Source: Pocillopora verrucosa (taxonomy: Eukaryota > Cnidaria > Anthozoa > Scleractinia > Pocilloporidae). From it: DNA of 64,000 nt. The translations under genes were made by a program, and so were the position numbers. Where the stretch lies: NCBI RefSeq assembly GCF_036669915.1, contig NC_089318.1, positions 23,900,725-23,964,724 of the forward strand. The letters are read 5' to 3'. Below, one piece after another: positions 37,679 to 48,305 of this stretch (the first letter of the stretch is position 1; each line of letters begins with the position of its first letter). Below the pieces are notes generated by a model. It did no database searches. It had not been told where the DNA came from and saw only the letters and a list, made by a program, of their open reading frames with translations.

Positions 37679-38280
37679 TTGTTTGATTCCTACAACTACA
37701 CTTTGGACCGGAAAGATGTGGTGATTCTGTACTCCGTAAGCGATCTTAGCATGAAGCAAGTGAAGGCAACGACACTTTCAACAGAAGTACTCCTCTTCCT
37801 CCCAAATGAAGTACTTCGGGATTTTTGCTGGATAAATTCTAAACATGGACGATACATTATCCTCATAAGCGATATTCCCACTAAATCAGATGGAAACATG
37901 GTCTCTGGTGCAATTTGCGGTTATCACGCTTTAAAGAGGGAGTTTTTATTTGGCGAATATCAAACAGTGGTGTCTCTAGACCAACTGGAGAGTGTAACGT
38001 GAAAGAACTCAGTCCTAGTAAAAGAAGTTTTGTCCTGAATACAAAAAGTTATCGAAACAAGACTGGTAGATTTGAATGAGACAAATTGTCAAACTGAGCA
38101 AACACGGACAGAGGCTCGATAATGCCAAGAAATAACTCGTTGGATTTTAAAGAACAATTACTTATTTGAGCTTAAATTTACCAACGAATTTCTTAAATTT
38201 GCACAAAGAGAAACAATAAGCGTGAAGATGGTTATACAATTAGAAAAATTACAAAGACAATCATTTTAGTCCTGCTGAAT
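37679..38280 (+). pseudogene. Broken copy of the unknown plus-strand gene at 43985
   Basis: Very similar to 43897-44520. About 75 bp holding the start codon of the unit 2 copy are missing here near 37736. The tryptophan codon after QLESVT has become TGA (38000-38002). Downstream sequence still aligns with the second half of the intact gene but has further stops and small indels. The retained open part encodes the shared segment with GAICGYHALKREFLFGEYQ. Confidence 0.82.
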
Positions 38281-38339
38281 CAAAAAGGCAGTTCGCCAGT
38301 TGTTTGAATTGAACTCTCCTGGGAAAGGTGTAAAGGACA

Positions 38340-38582
38340 GGCCGAATCCTACAGCCGTGGAAAGATTCACTCTGACGCTCAAAATGAAGACCTACGGCCA
38401 TGATCTTCAAGATGAACCATGGCCATCACGTTTTGACAGCCTGCGATCGACTACTTGAAACATCCATGATCAACCAAAAAGATAGCATTGCCTGCTCGAT
38501 ATGCGATCACACTGTTACACTGACACTTGGGCACGAGTTACATACGCTGCCAAACATAGGCACGGTCAATCGCGATTATTAA
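38340..38582 (+). pseudogene. Unit 1 copy of the CxxC-containing exon
   Basis: Homologous to 44940-45222. It encodes IFKMNHGHHVLTACDRL and CSICDHTVTLTL, and stops early after PNIGTVNRDY where the unit 2 copy continues. Since its presumed upstream exon is broken, I treat it as part of the same decayed gene. Confidence 0.5.
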
Positions 38583-39540
38583 AGACAACTAACAACATTT
38601 TTTTTAAAGTTAATTAACCGGTCTTTCCTACCCACCCACCTCTAGATCGCTTAACATTTGCATGAAGGACCGGTGAGAATTATCTATCAATTATTTTGAT
38701 ATTAAAACTACTTTTTTCTCTTTTTGAGTTTGAATAAGTTCGGCATCAAAAGGCTTAAAACAAAATACACGATGTCATCGGAGACTTATGCGGAAAAATT
38801 ATACCACGTAACTAACTCTGTTTACCATGGCCTATAAGATAACTTTCGTCACAACTTTTGCTGCTGCTTAGGGACTCAGTAATTACCTCGGTGCAACTAT
38901 AAGGAGCAGATTTAGGAGAAGTGAAAAGTTAGGGAAGGTACAAAACTTTGCATTAGTAATGATTTCCAGGAAAATTCTCCGCGACATCTTTGAACTAGCA
39001 TTCAGAATTAGTGTTAACATTATAAACCGAGTAAGATTTTCAAATAACAACGTACTTTGTCATAGCAGCTGTTACTTGGAAGATGGAAACAATAGCGAAA
39101 ACAATAAATCTTCTTTGGGGACCAATGCTTTGCTACAGAACAGTATGGGATAATACGGAATCTTTCTTCAAACGTTTCCCACGCAAACTAAGAGGAATTT
39201 TGTCTATTTGTTTTGCTTTGAAATTACTTTTCTAAAACACAGATCGCAATGAGGCAATGAGATATTTGCAGCTGAGTTCCATGTCCCAGGTCCCATGTCC
39301 TTTCGTGATGTTAAACACGATTAGATTCGAGGCATAATATGTAAAATGCAGTGATAACAGAACTAGTTTTTATAACTGAAAAAAATCCACGTGATTCACA
39401 AACGTCGATACTAAACCCAAAAACGTTTGGCCTCGTGTTGGCAAAACAAAATTGAAACAGACGACGTAAAATCACCTGATTAAGAATTTGCCTGATACTT
39501 TTTTCCACTGCGGAATATTTAGAGATAAAAGCAATCATTT

Positions 39541-39940
39541 CTAACTAAATAAACCGAACGGAATTTTGCCCATATCGTTCGTTATGGAGAATCTAATGCA
39601 GGCGAAATTCAAGGCCAGATTTGCCCCCGGTTTCTTATTTACCTCAGAATGCAATGGTGACCATTGTGCTAAACTTCGAGAATCTTGGCAAATGCAACCT
39701 TCGAATACACCTAACAAATACGTTTTCCTTGCAACGTGAAATCCGCAAATGATTCCGCGCTGAAAATTTCCGTCCTTAATCGTGTATCGAGAATGAATAA
39801 ATACAACGGGTGACTCTTCAACCCGAGAAATAAAAATCTGTCCCGCGATGTAACCTGGTTCAACAGCCATTGCATAGTTTGGCTCAACTCGGAAGTTTTT
39901 GGATGTAGCAGATACATATATCTTGAAGTGAACAAACCAT
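39541..39940 (-). pseudogene. Broken copy of the unknown minus-strand gene at 46751
   Basis: Matches the first exon of the minus-strand gene in unit 2. From the aligned ATG (39940) the frame shifts because of one inserted base, and a second 1-bp indel restores it just before MAVEPGYIA. The conserved core with GIICGFHVARKTYLLGVFEG follows. The second exon has no counterpart: a segment of about 265 bp equivalent to 45341-45604 is absent at about 38760. The copy cannot encode the full protein. Confidence 0.75.
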
Positions 39941-40425
39941 CTCCTGCCGGAATTTTTCAGAGAAATTGAATATGTAAAGTACGATTAACGGTAAGCATAT
40001 TGCTAAGCGTCGCAATGGAAACGTGCTATAATTGTGTTTAATTGCTTCAGTCGCTCGTAGAAATAATAGCAAAATTATGTTCAGCTACAACGAAAAATTT
40101 CGTTACTATTGAAAAGGAAAAACATTAATTTGTAAGAATAAGGCAAACATTGGGGAACAAATTCGCAGCTTGTTCCATGTTGCTCTGCTGCCATTCATAT
40201 CACGACAGTTTTGGAAAAAAAATTCACGAATATGACTTAAAAAGGAGTAAACATAAACATGTGTACAAAAAAATGCTATTATTTTCATTATGGCAAATGT
40301 GGGACAAACAGGCCACATTTTCTACCTAAATGTAAGGTCTTGATAAACAAAATTTAATTAACCGACATCATACCACAAAGCTACAAAGACAACTTAAGTT
40401 AACTAAGAAAATGTTTCACTAAAGT

Positions 40426-43323
40426 TTAATCTTTCCAGCTTTCTCCAGTGATTCTCTCACTAACATCCCACAACTTCTTGGCCAAACCAGGATCTTTAGC
40501 CAGTTTGTTACCCTTTTTGACTCTACAATCGCTGTAGTAAAGGCCAGAGACACCCTCCAGCTCTTCTGCCACAGAACAGTAGATGCTAGTCTGTGCTCCT
40601 TGCTTGCAGTCTTTGAAGAAGAGAAACATCAATAGCATTACAAATGGTCGTATATAAGGTTTCTTCAAAGCCTTCCAGTATCGCCAAATGTCTGACGTGA
40701 CAGCACCAGGATGAAGAGCATAAACTGTCACTCCAGTTCCTAAAGGGAGGCAAAAAACTAATTGAAAAGAGCCCATTTGCCAGAGCTAATAAACACCTAT
40801 CAAATCCTTGTTACTCTCAGTAACACCTGCCAGTACCTCTTGAGATTACACATTTTATCATTAATTGAAATATAATATATTTCCACAAAGTAAATTTCAA
40901 GTTGTAGAAAAGGAAAAGTTTATTAACAAATCATTAAAATCCCACATGTAATCACAACAACTTATTTCTGTGGTTTGATTGGCGATCTGTACTCCAGAAC
41001 ATGTCACTCACCTTCCAGTCTTCGACTCAATTCCTTTGTGAAAACCACCTGGGCCAACTTAGATTGAGCATAACGTTGAAATCCATTGAACTTTTCCTTG
41101 GACAATTTAAAATCCTCAAGCTGGAGTTCAGCATTCCTTTGTTCATGTGCCAGGGATGAGACATTTACAATGCGACTTGGTGCTGATTTCTTCATTTTGT
41201 CCAACAGAAGTAGAGTCAGAAGAAAATGGCTGAGATAGTTTACTTGGAATACACTTTCATATCCATCCTCAGTCAACCTGTAATTTCCCCCAAGTCCTGC
41301 ATTGTTTACCAGTATGTCCAGTCTTTCTTCTGTTTCATTGATGAGCTTAGCAAAGGCTCTTACAGATTCAAAGGAAGACAGGTCAACAATTCTAACATGG
41401 ACTTTATCACTTCCAGTCTCTGCAATAATGTCCTTTGCTGCATCTGTGGCTCTCTGTTCATCTCGACAAGCCAAAATGACCTTAGCACCCCTCTTAACTA
41501 GATCCAAAGCAGTCTCCTTTCCTATTCCAGTGTTTGCCCCTGTTACAATTACAGTCTTACCTAAAAAAAAGTAAAATGGTAAAGCATAAAAAAAGAACTT
41601 CCAATCATGTAAATTAAGATTAATTTTATATTCATCAGGGTATAACAGAGATAGGATGAACTTGAGCTGAACCCAAGCTGTCAAAAAACCATGGCAAATG
41701 AATGTTCACACATCACTGTTTTACAACACCTATAAACTAATAAGATTCTACATGCCAAGTTCCATGGATCAGTAACCACTGTTAGCTTAAGTCTGAACTT
41801 GTATAAATTTCATCTACACCACAGACATGTTGGCCATGTAAATTTCTCACACTAAGCACAGTGGTATCTGTACCACTATGACAAATTTGCTACCAGTGGC
41901 AAATTGACTCAGATGCCATATCCAGTGTCTCAAGCATGGAACGTTAACTGTTAAATGTTAAACTTACATCATGTGAAAGCTTACATCTTTTATTTTATTA
42001 TTTTTTTTGGTTTGAATGCTGGAAAAATTATAAGTGCAGATAAACAAAGTGAAATCCAGAGAAAGAACCTTGAACAATGATCATCAACAACTTACTTTAC
42101 CAAGTTTAGTGGCAAGTTTAGTGGCAAGTTTACTGTAACTGGTAGTGGTGAGTCAATTGTAAACCAGCACAGTGTATGTTCTAATCTTTATTATCTCTGC
42201 TAAAATGCAGTCTTACCATCTAATCTCGCCTTACTCTTGCACACTCCTCCACCAAAATGCCATTTAATAAGTACCACCAGACAAACTGTGACTGCTGTGA
42301 AAGCCACCAGTTTTGTAGCAGTACTTTGGGAAATCAATGGGTCTCCTTGATGTGATAAAAAAAAAAAAAAACATTAATATAGGAAAAATGAATTTTAACA
42401 ACACTTCAACAAAACACTTATTAGACAACACTAAAACCTTTTGAGGTTTAGCATATTTTGAGAAATAAACATATAAATTATGTCTCAAATTTTTTCCATA
42501 TTTTTCAAATTTCAAAACCAGATTAATTTTGATCATACAGGTCTTACTTGGTTCCAGATCTCTAAAAATAATAAGAGACAATGAAATACAAAATTGGAAA
42601 ATTTTCAACCCCAAGGAAAATTTGCATCAAAGTAAAGACAAACTTTGTGTTCAAAAGAATTCTTACTCGCTCACTCTTCCTTATAAAATACACTTGCATC
42701 CATGTTTGCGTTATTATTGCTAAACCTTGAACTAAGCAGGGGTGGGTGGATGCAAAAAAAGTTGCCCCAGAATAAACATTGTGCAATTATTTAGCATTTT
42801 CGAAACGCTCAGTTGCAGAGTAGGCGTTTTCAGATGTCTCCAGATGAACGAACATTTTTTGAGAAGTTATTTTTCACAGGAGAATTTGTCTGTATTAATT
42901 AGAGTGAAACACATACCCGGCCAAAAGAGTATTATTTACTCTTGAAAAATTAAGAGCTACTTAATCCACCGTGACAAATATAATAACAAAACCCTTTCCA
43001 AAATCGTCTAAATGAGCTTCAGATAACCGAGTTTTAATGGGCACTCGATATATCTGAAAGAAATAAACTCTCATAACATAACAAAATGTTTCTGTCTCCT
43101 ACTTTCCGCTAACTGACCAAACAGCTAACACTAGTAATTGTGCAACTCGTCGCGCCGTTTCCAGCTGTTAAAAGCTGGAAACTTGCAGGAACTTCAGAAA
43201 TAATTGGAGTACATTTGTAAACAAAAGACATTCAGACAAACCTTTCGTGGTCTCTTCACCAAAAGATACCTCAAAAAAGCAAGAGAAAACGAGAGCCACA
43301 GCACTAACCAACAACCACTCCAT
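40426..43323 (-). CDS. SDR-E, retinol dehydrogenase-like short-chain dehydrogenase, 357 residues
   Basis: Intact member of the array. Exons in transcript order: 43323-43242, 42345-42217, 41560-41012, 40739-40426 (1074 nt, all phases match). Exon 1 has ATG and a signal or anchor (MEWLLVSAVALVFSCFF). Exon 2 has a hydrophobic segment and ends GGGVCKSKARLDG. Exon 3 has TGANTGIGKETA for the dinucleotide, ILVNNAG, RIVNVSS and the catalytic YAQSK. Exon 4 has GVTVYALHPG and a membrane-like stretch (FVMLLMFLFF). Family members act at ER or mitochondrial membranes; the substrate here is unknown. Tandem paralogs B, C and D lie on the same strand. Confidence 0.9.
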
Positions 43324-43984
43324 CTTGTTTCCTGCGATAGCACCGGAATGATCGAGAACGGACTGGTAATAGATTAGTCTCCGGTCTCTCTCTATCTGCG
43401 CGGGCTAAGGCTCAAAGCTAAGGTAAAGGTGTCTTATCAGGACGAGTTAATTTTAAGAAGCTCGCGATCGTTTATTCGCGTGGCCATTGTTTGATTTTAA
43501 GTTGGTACAAATTTCTTTCTCTCTCCAGCCTTCCTCTACTGTAAAAATCAAAGATACCAGCTATAATTTTCACCGAGCACTCGCCCGCCAAAATTATGCC
43601 TGCTCTGCAGGCTGGAACATTTGTTACTTGTGGGTTCAAGTAATTTAACGTACAAGAGATTTACCCATATGGTGAAAAGCGTACAATTGATTAGATCCTT
43701 ACAAAAATTATTCATTGGCTCCTACTAGTCGATAATTGACCGCAATAACTCTGATCTAATCAACTAACACAGTTTACTTGTTCATTATTAATTCAAGCGA
43801 GCTTTTGTAAAGAATATGTACATTTTCTTCAGGGTAAAGATAACTTAGAGCCCAAATGGGAATTTGATTTGAACGGAATTTGCATTGTAGTTGTTTGATT
43901 CCTACAACTACACTTTGGACCGTGAATATGAGGTGATTCTGTACTCAAATTTAGTCGTGCAACCATATTGCGTTTTCTTGAGTC
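43324..43984. other. Shared upstream region of SDR-E and the unknown plus-strand gene
   Basis: Divergent intergenic region: SDR-E starts at 43323 on the minus strand and the next gene starts at 43985 on the plus strand. It is largely conserved with 37262-37735 in unit 1, including the block GTCTCCGGTCTCTC near the SDR start. It may act as a bidirectional promoter; no element is identified. Confidence 0.45.
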
Positions 43985-44506
43985 ATGGCAACCAACGGTT
44001 CTGAATACAAGACTGTGGCACGTTTAAGCGATCTTACCATTCAGCAATTGAAGGCAACGACACTTTCAACAGAAGTAATTCTCTTCCTTCCAAATGAAGT
44101 ACTTCGAGATTTGTGCTGGATAAATTCGAAACATAGACGATACATTATCCTCATAAGCGATATTCCCACTAAATCAGATGGAAACATGGTCTCAGGTGCG
44201 ATTTGCGGTTATCACGCTTTAAAAAGGGAATTTTTATTTGGCGAGTATCAAACAGTTGTATCTCTGGACCAACTGGAGAGTGTAACGTGGAAGAACTCAG
44301 TCCAAGTAAAAGAAATTTTGTTCTACATACAACAAGTTATCGAGACAAGTTGTCAATCTGAACAATCGCGGACAGAGGCACGATTATACCAAGAAGTAAC
44401 CCGTTGGATTTTAAAGAACAAATACTTCTTTGAGCTTAAATTTACCAACGAATTTCTTGAATTTGCACAAAAAGAAACAATAAGCGTGAAGATGGTTGTA
44501 CAGTAA
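43985..44506 (+). CDS. Unknown protein, member 1 of an inverted paralog pair
   Basis: I do not recognise the family. The 173-codon frame starts at an ATG. It holds a segment STEVILFLPNEVLRDLCW, a core IPTKSDGNMVSGAICGYH followed by LKREFLFGEYQ, and a helical-looking second half with YQEVTRWILKN and FTNEFLEFAQKE. The core and the second half resemble the protein encoded on the opposite strand at 45350-46751 (GITCGFHLSRKTFLFGVFEG; YGHVARWIVKY; NQDFLRISNEK). No signal peptide or TM is evident. The last bases before the TAA fit a splice donor (CA|GTAAGA at 44503), so the gene may continue into an exon at 44940-45222, giving 266 residues. Confidence 0.6.
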   Translation: MATNGSEYKTVARLSDLTIQQLKATTLSTEVILFLPNEVLRDLCWINSKHRRYIILISDIPTKSDGNMVSGAICGYHALKREFLFGEYQTVVSLDQLESVTWKNSVQVKEILFYIQQVIETSCQSEQSRTEARLYQEVTRWILKNKYFFELKFTNEFLEFAQKETISVKMVVQ

Positions 44507-44611
44507 GAAAATTACAAAGACAATCATTTTAGTCCTACTGAATCAAAAAGGCAGCTCGCTAGTCGTTTGAATTGAACTCCCCTAGGAAAGGAAACAAAGA
44601 ACAGGCAAAAC

Positions 44612-44928
44612 ACAATTTTTATAAAGCAGCTGACGCACATTAAAAACTATTCTTTTTTTTTTTTGCCTCAACACAGAAATTTTTTTTTTGCACGGCCTCG
44701 TAGCAAACCCAACTAGTATACATTTGGAAGCGTACGTTGCCTGAGGGCCACAAGTTTATTAGCCTTTGGCTATTAAGTGCCACCCTCTTTAAATAAAGGC
44801 TTTATTATTATTATTATTGCCACCATTTTATTTTTGGAAAGTGTGAGCGTGGAAGCCTGAGAAAGAGATCCAAAGATAACCTTGAGACCACCTTGAGGTA
44901 GGCTGGTCTCCAACGCTCCGTGGAAACT
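44612..44928 (+). mobile_element. Insertion with CR1-like LINE 3' tail
   Basis: This is absent from the equivalent place in unit 1 (about 38325). It includes GGCCACAAGTTTATTAGCC, GGCTATTAAGTGCCACCC, a TAAATAAAGG motif and a (TTA)n run at about 44803-44818, a form I associate with 3' ends of CR1-type LINEs. The rest of the insertion is unassigned. Confidence 0.55.
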
Positions 44929-44939
44929 GAATCCTATAG

Positions 44940-45222
44940 CAATGGAAAGACTCACGCTCCAAAAACTATGGCGATGATCTTCAAGGTTGACCATGGCAAT
45001 CAGGTTTTCACAGCCTGCGATCGACTGTTTGAAACATCCATGATCAAACAGAAAGTTGGCATTGCCTGCCCGAAATGCGATCACACTGTCACACTGACGC
45101 TTCATCCTAATGAGTTACATGCGCTGCCAAACATAGACATGGCCAATCTCGACCAGCAAAGACAATTAACAACATTTTTTTTAAAGTTAATTAACCGATC
45201 TGTTCTTCCCACCCACCTCTAG
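44940..45222 (+). CDS. Candidate second exon with CxxC, RING-like half finger
   Basis: The open frame is preceded by an acceptor (TCCTATAG) whose phase fits the donor at 44503. It encodes MAMIFKVDHGNQVFTACDRL, then ACPKCDHTVTLTL, HALPNIDMANLDQQR and a short C-terminal stretch. The H-G..VF..C then CPxC then LPN order resembles the second half of TRIM-type RING fingers, but the first cysteine pairs are missing. The unit 1 copy conserves this frame for about 60 codons. It may instead be the start of another gene or non-coding. Confidence 0.4.
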
Positions 45223-45349
45223 ATCGCTTAACATTTGCATGAAGGACCGGTGAGAATTATCTATCAATTATTTGGAAATTAAAACTACTTTTTGCTCTTT
45301 TCGAGTTTGAATAAGTTCGGAATCAAACGACTTAAAAAAAATTCTCGAA

Positions 45350-46751
45350 TCATATGTAGCCCGGAAGGGTAAGCTGTGGTAAACGTTCTATTTTTTCATT
45401 TGAAATTCTAAGGAAGTCTTGATTCAGTTCAATCGTCAACCAGTGTTGATATTTCACTATCCACCTGGCAACATGTCCATAAAGGTAACTTGTTTGTCTT
45501 GATGGCCAGCCTGTCGGTTTACAGATATGGCGGATTGTGTCCCTGTGCGAGGAGCCCAACAGCTTGTATTTAGTGATATGTTGAACTATATCTAAAGGTG
45601 ACATAAAACACATGATGTCATCGGAGACTTATGCGGAAAAATTATACCAGGTAACTAACTCTGTTTACCATGGTCTATAAGGTAACTTTTGTCAGAGCTT
45701 TTGGTGTTGCTTAGGTACTCGGTAATTACCTCGGTGCGACTATAAGGAGCAGATTTAGGAGAAGTGAAAATTATCCGTAATTTTTTGACGTAGCATTCAG
45801 AAGCGGTGATTGGTGTTAACATTGTAAACCGAGCAAGATTTTCAAATAACAACATACTTTGTCATGACAGCTGTTACTTGGAAGATGGAAACAATAGCAA
45901 AAACCATAAATCTTCTTTGGGGACCAATGCTTTGCTTCAGTATGAGGTAATACGGAATCTTTCCTAAAACTTTTCCCACGCGAACTAAGAGGTATTCTGT
46001 TTGTTTATTATGCTTTGAAATTACTTTTCCAAAACACAGATCGCAATGAGATATTTGCAGCTGAGAGCCGTACGTGTCCCAGGTCCCATGTCTTCTCGTG
46101 ATATGAAACACGAATGGATTTGAGGCATAATATGTAATATGTAATGGAAACAGAACAAGTTCCACGTGATTCACAAACGACGATACTAAACCCCAAAACG
46201 TTTGGAATAGTGTTGACCAAACAAAATTGAAACGCATAACAAAATCACTTGACTGAGAATTTACCAGATACTTTTTTCCTCCGCGAAATATTTATAGATA
46301 AAAGCAATCAATTCTAATAGGTAAACCGAACGGAATTTTGCCCATATCGTTCGTTTTGAAGCATGTAATGCGGGTGAAATTTAAGACCAGATTTGCCCTC
46401 TATTTCTCACTTAACTCAGAATGCAAGAGTACGTCGTTCATATCGCTTACCTTTCGAGCTGATTTCGCTGCACCATTGCACTAAATTTCGGGGATCTTGG
46501 CAAATGCAACCTTCGAAGACACCAAACAAAAAAGTTTTCCTAGAAAGGTGAAATCCGCAAGTGATTCCGCGCTGAAAATTTCCGTCCTTAATCGTGCATC
46601 GAGAATGAATAAATACAACAGGTGACTCTTCAACTCGAGTGAAAAAAATCAGTCTTGCGATGTAACCTGGTTCAACAGCCATGGCATAGTTCTGGCTCAA
46701 CTCGGAAGTTTTCATGTAGCAGATACATATATCTTGAAGTGAACCAACCAT
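45350..46751 (-). CDS. Unknown protein, member 2 of the inverted paralog pair, about 180 residues
   Basis: Family not recognised. Two exons: 46751-46451, with ATG and ending at a GTAAGC donor, and 45591-45350, after a CTTTAG acceptor. Phases match and the sum is 543 nt. Exon 1 includes MKTSELSQNYAMAVEPGYIA, VEESPVVFIHS and the core KDGNFQRGITCGFHLSRKTF. Exon 2 continues DIVQHITKYKLLG, SYLYGHVARWIVKYQHW and LNQDFLRISNEK. Similarity to the convergent gene at 43985 runs across both halves, which supports both the splice model and a shared ancestry. No signal peptide or catalytic motif is visible. The unit 1 counterpart is broken. Confidence 0.58.
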
Positions 46752-47060
46752 CTCCTGTCGGAATTTTCCAATGAAATTGAATATGTAAACTACGATTAAC
46801 GATCGGTAAGCTTATTTCTAAGCGTCGCAGTGGAAGCGTGGTTTAATTGTATTAAATTGCTTTAGTCGTTCGTAGAAATAAAAGCAAAATTATGTTCAGG
46901 TGCAACAAAAAATTTCAATACTATTGAAAAGGACGAATATTCATTTGTAAGAATATGTCAAACATCAGGAAACAAATTCACAACTTGTTCCACGTTCCTC
47001 TGCTGCAATTCTCATCACGACAGTTTTGAAAAGAAAATCTCATGAATATGACAAAAAAAG

Positions 47061-48305
47061 CATTACAGCTCAAATGATTCATGTTCTATCCTTATGTAGG
47101 TAAAAAGCGTCGTTTCATGGATTTTGGGCATAAATATTTGACTGAGGAATTTTGAATTACGCTCTGCAGGTGCATCAGTACAAAACACCTATAATTTATT
47201 TTCAACTCATTCTCAAATTTTAAATATTTTATAAAATAATTCACAAAATGTCGGCTCTTTTTCATTAGAAAACATGATTCCCACTAGCTGAATGTAAGCA
47301 CAATTAGAAGTTATATGTTTCAACGTGCTACCCTCAAAGTATGATTTTCCAGTTTCATGGCTATATTATCTCTGATCTCTGTTTTATTGAAATCTTTTGT
47401 ATATATTTTCGTTTAAATCAGGTGAAAATTTCTTTGTTAAAGAAAAAACAAATTAATATATAATTAACACAGGCAATTGTTTGATCCAATTTGGCATGAC
47501 ATCGAGCAAAGACGATAAAGTATTTTGTAACACTTTCAGTCCATGTGATTAACTAATAACAGAGCAAGCATCCCAATTAAAAGATAAGATATTTTTGGAG
47601 TAAATGAAATCTAAAACAAAGGAATGAAGACGTTTATTTCTTTTCTAACACTGTTGTGGATTGGAGAATTGGGGATACGAAGAAATGATATCATTTTAAC
47701 GACAAAGAGAGATCAGATTGATGAGAGAGTATATAAGAGATTTTATTTTGTTATTGGTCATTTGTAAAGTATTTGATAAGCACTGATGAATCAATAGAGG
47801 ATTAGCGTTTCCATAAAATGTGTAACCTACACAGCTGGCGGTTAGTGAGCGCGCTTTGAAGTGTCACACACGACAGAGTATTGAAAACAGGCAATTGGTT
47901 CGTGAGAGGTTGGGAACGAAATAGTCTATACAGCTACGAGGAGATGAACGAAGCGAATCCTGTGTTCTGATTGGCTACACAAACCATGCTCTATTTTTTG
48001 TGTGCTAAAGAGAACTTGGCCTGTTACCGTCATATTTATATCACTGTATTAATGCACACCTTTTCACCCCACGTGAGCTCAAAGATTTTAGTTGGAAATA
48101 AAATTTAAGAGAGTGCAGTCCAACTATCACGGTTTAAGACTTTATTAGCAGAAACGTTCTGCAAAAATCACTTTGAGGAAAGTTCTCAGTTGAAGTATTG
48201 CTCCACTTTGCTGCAGTTATATCCTGAGATATTCCAGCGAGATTAATTAATTTGCTTTACGAAATTGTGTGTTACACACAAGTATTATTGCCCGCTTTGT
48301 CTAGC
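47061..48305. other. Intergenic region past duplication unit 2
   Basis: AT-rich sequence between the duplication end and the 3' end of the TMEM145-like gene. I see no gene or clear repeat; part should be the 3' UTR of the minus-strand gene at 48306. Confidence 0.5.

Larger units (their letters stand above)
33917..40245. repeat. Tandem segmental duplication, unit 1
   Basis: Collinear with unit 2 (40377-47060) from the block AGCTACAAAGACAA before the SDR 3' end to the block TCACGACAGTTTTG past the small-gene pair. It contains SDR-D, a broken plus-strand gene and a broken minus-strand gene. Differences from unit 2 are listed under the genes: a MITE insertion at 36076-36372, a roughly 75 bp deletion at about 37736 and a roughly 265 bp deletion at about 38760. 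Confidence 0.85.
40377..47060. repeat. Tandem segmental duplication, unit 2
   Basis: Direct repeat of 33917-40245, about 130 bp after its end. It contains SDR-E and an apparently intact convergent pair of unknown genes. Relative to unit 1 it carries an extra insertion at about 44612-44928 with a LINE 3' tail. Confidence 0.85.

Noticed and set aside
42264..42614. 116-codon minus-strand frame overlapping SDR-E exon 2
   Set aside because: It is in a different frame from the SDR coding phase and reads through the splice acceptor; exon 2 in the correct frame matches SDR-B and SDR-D.
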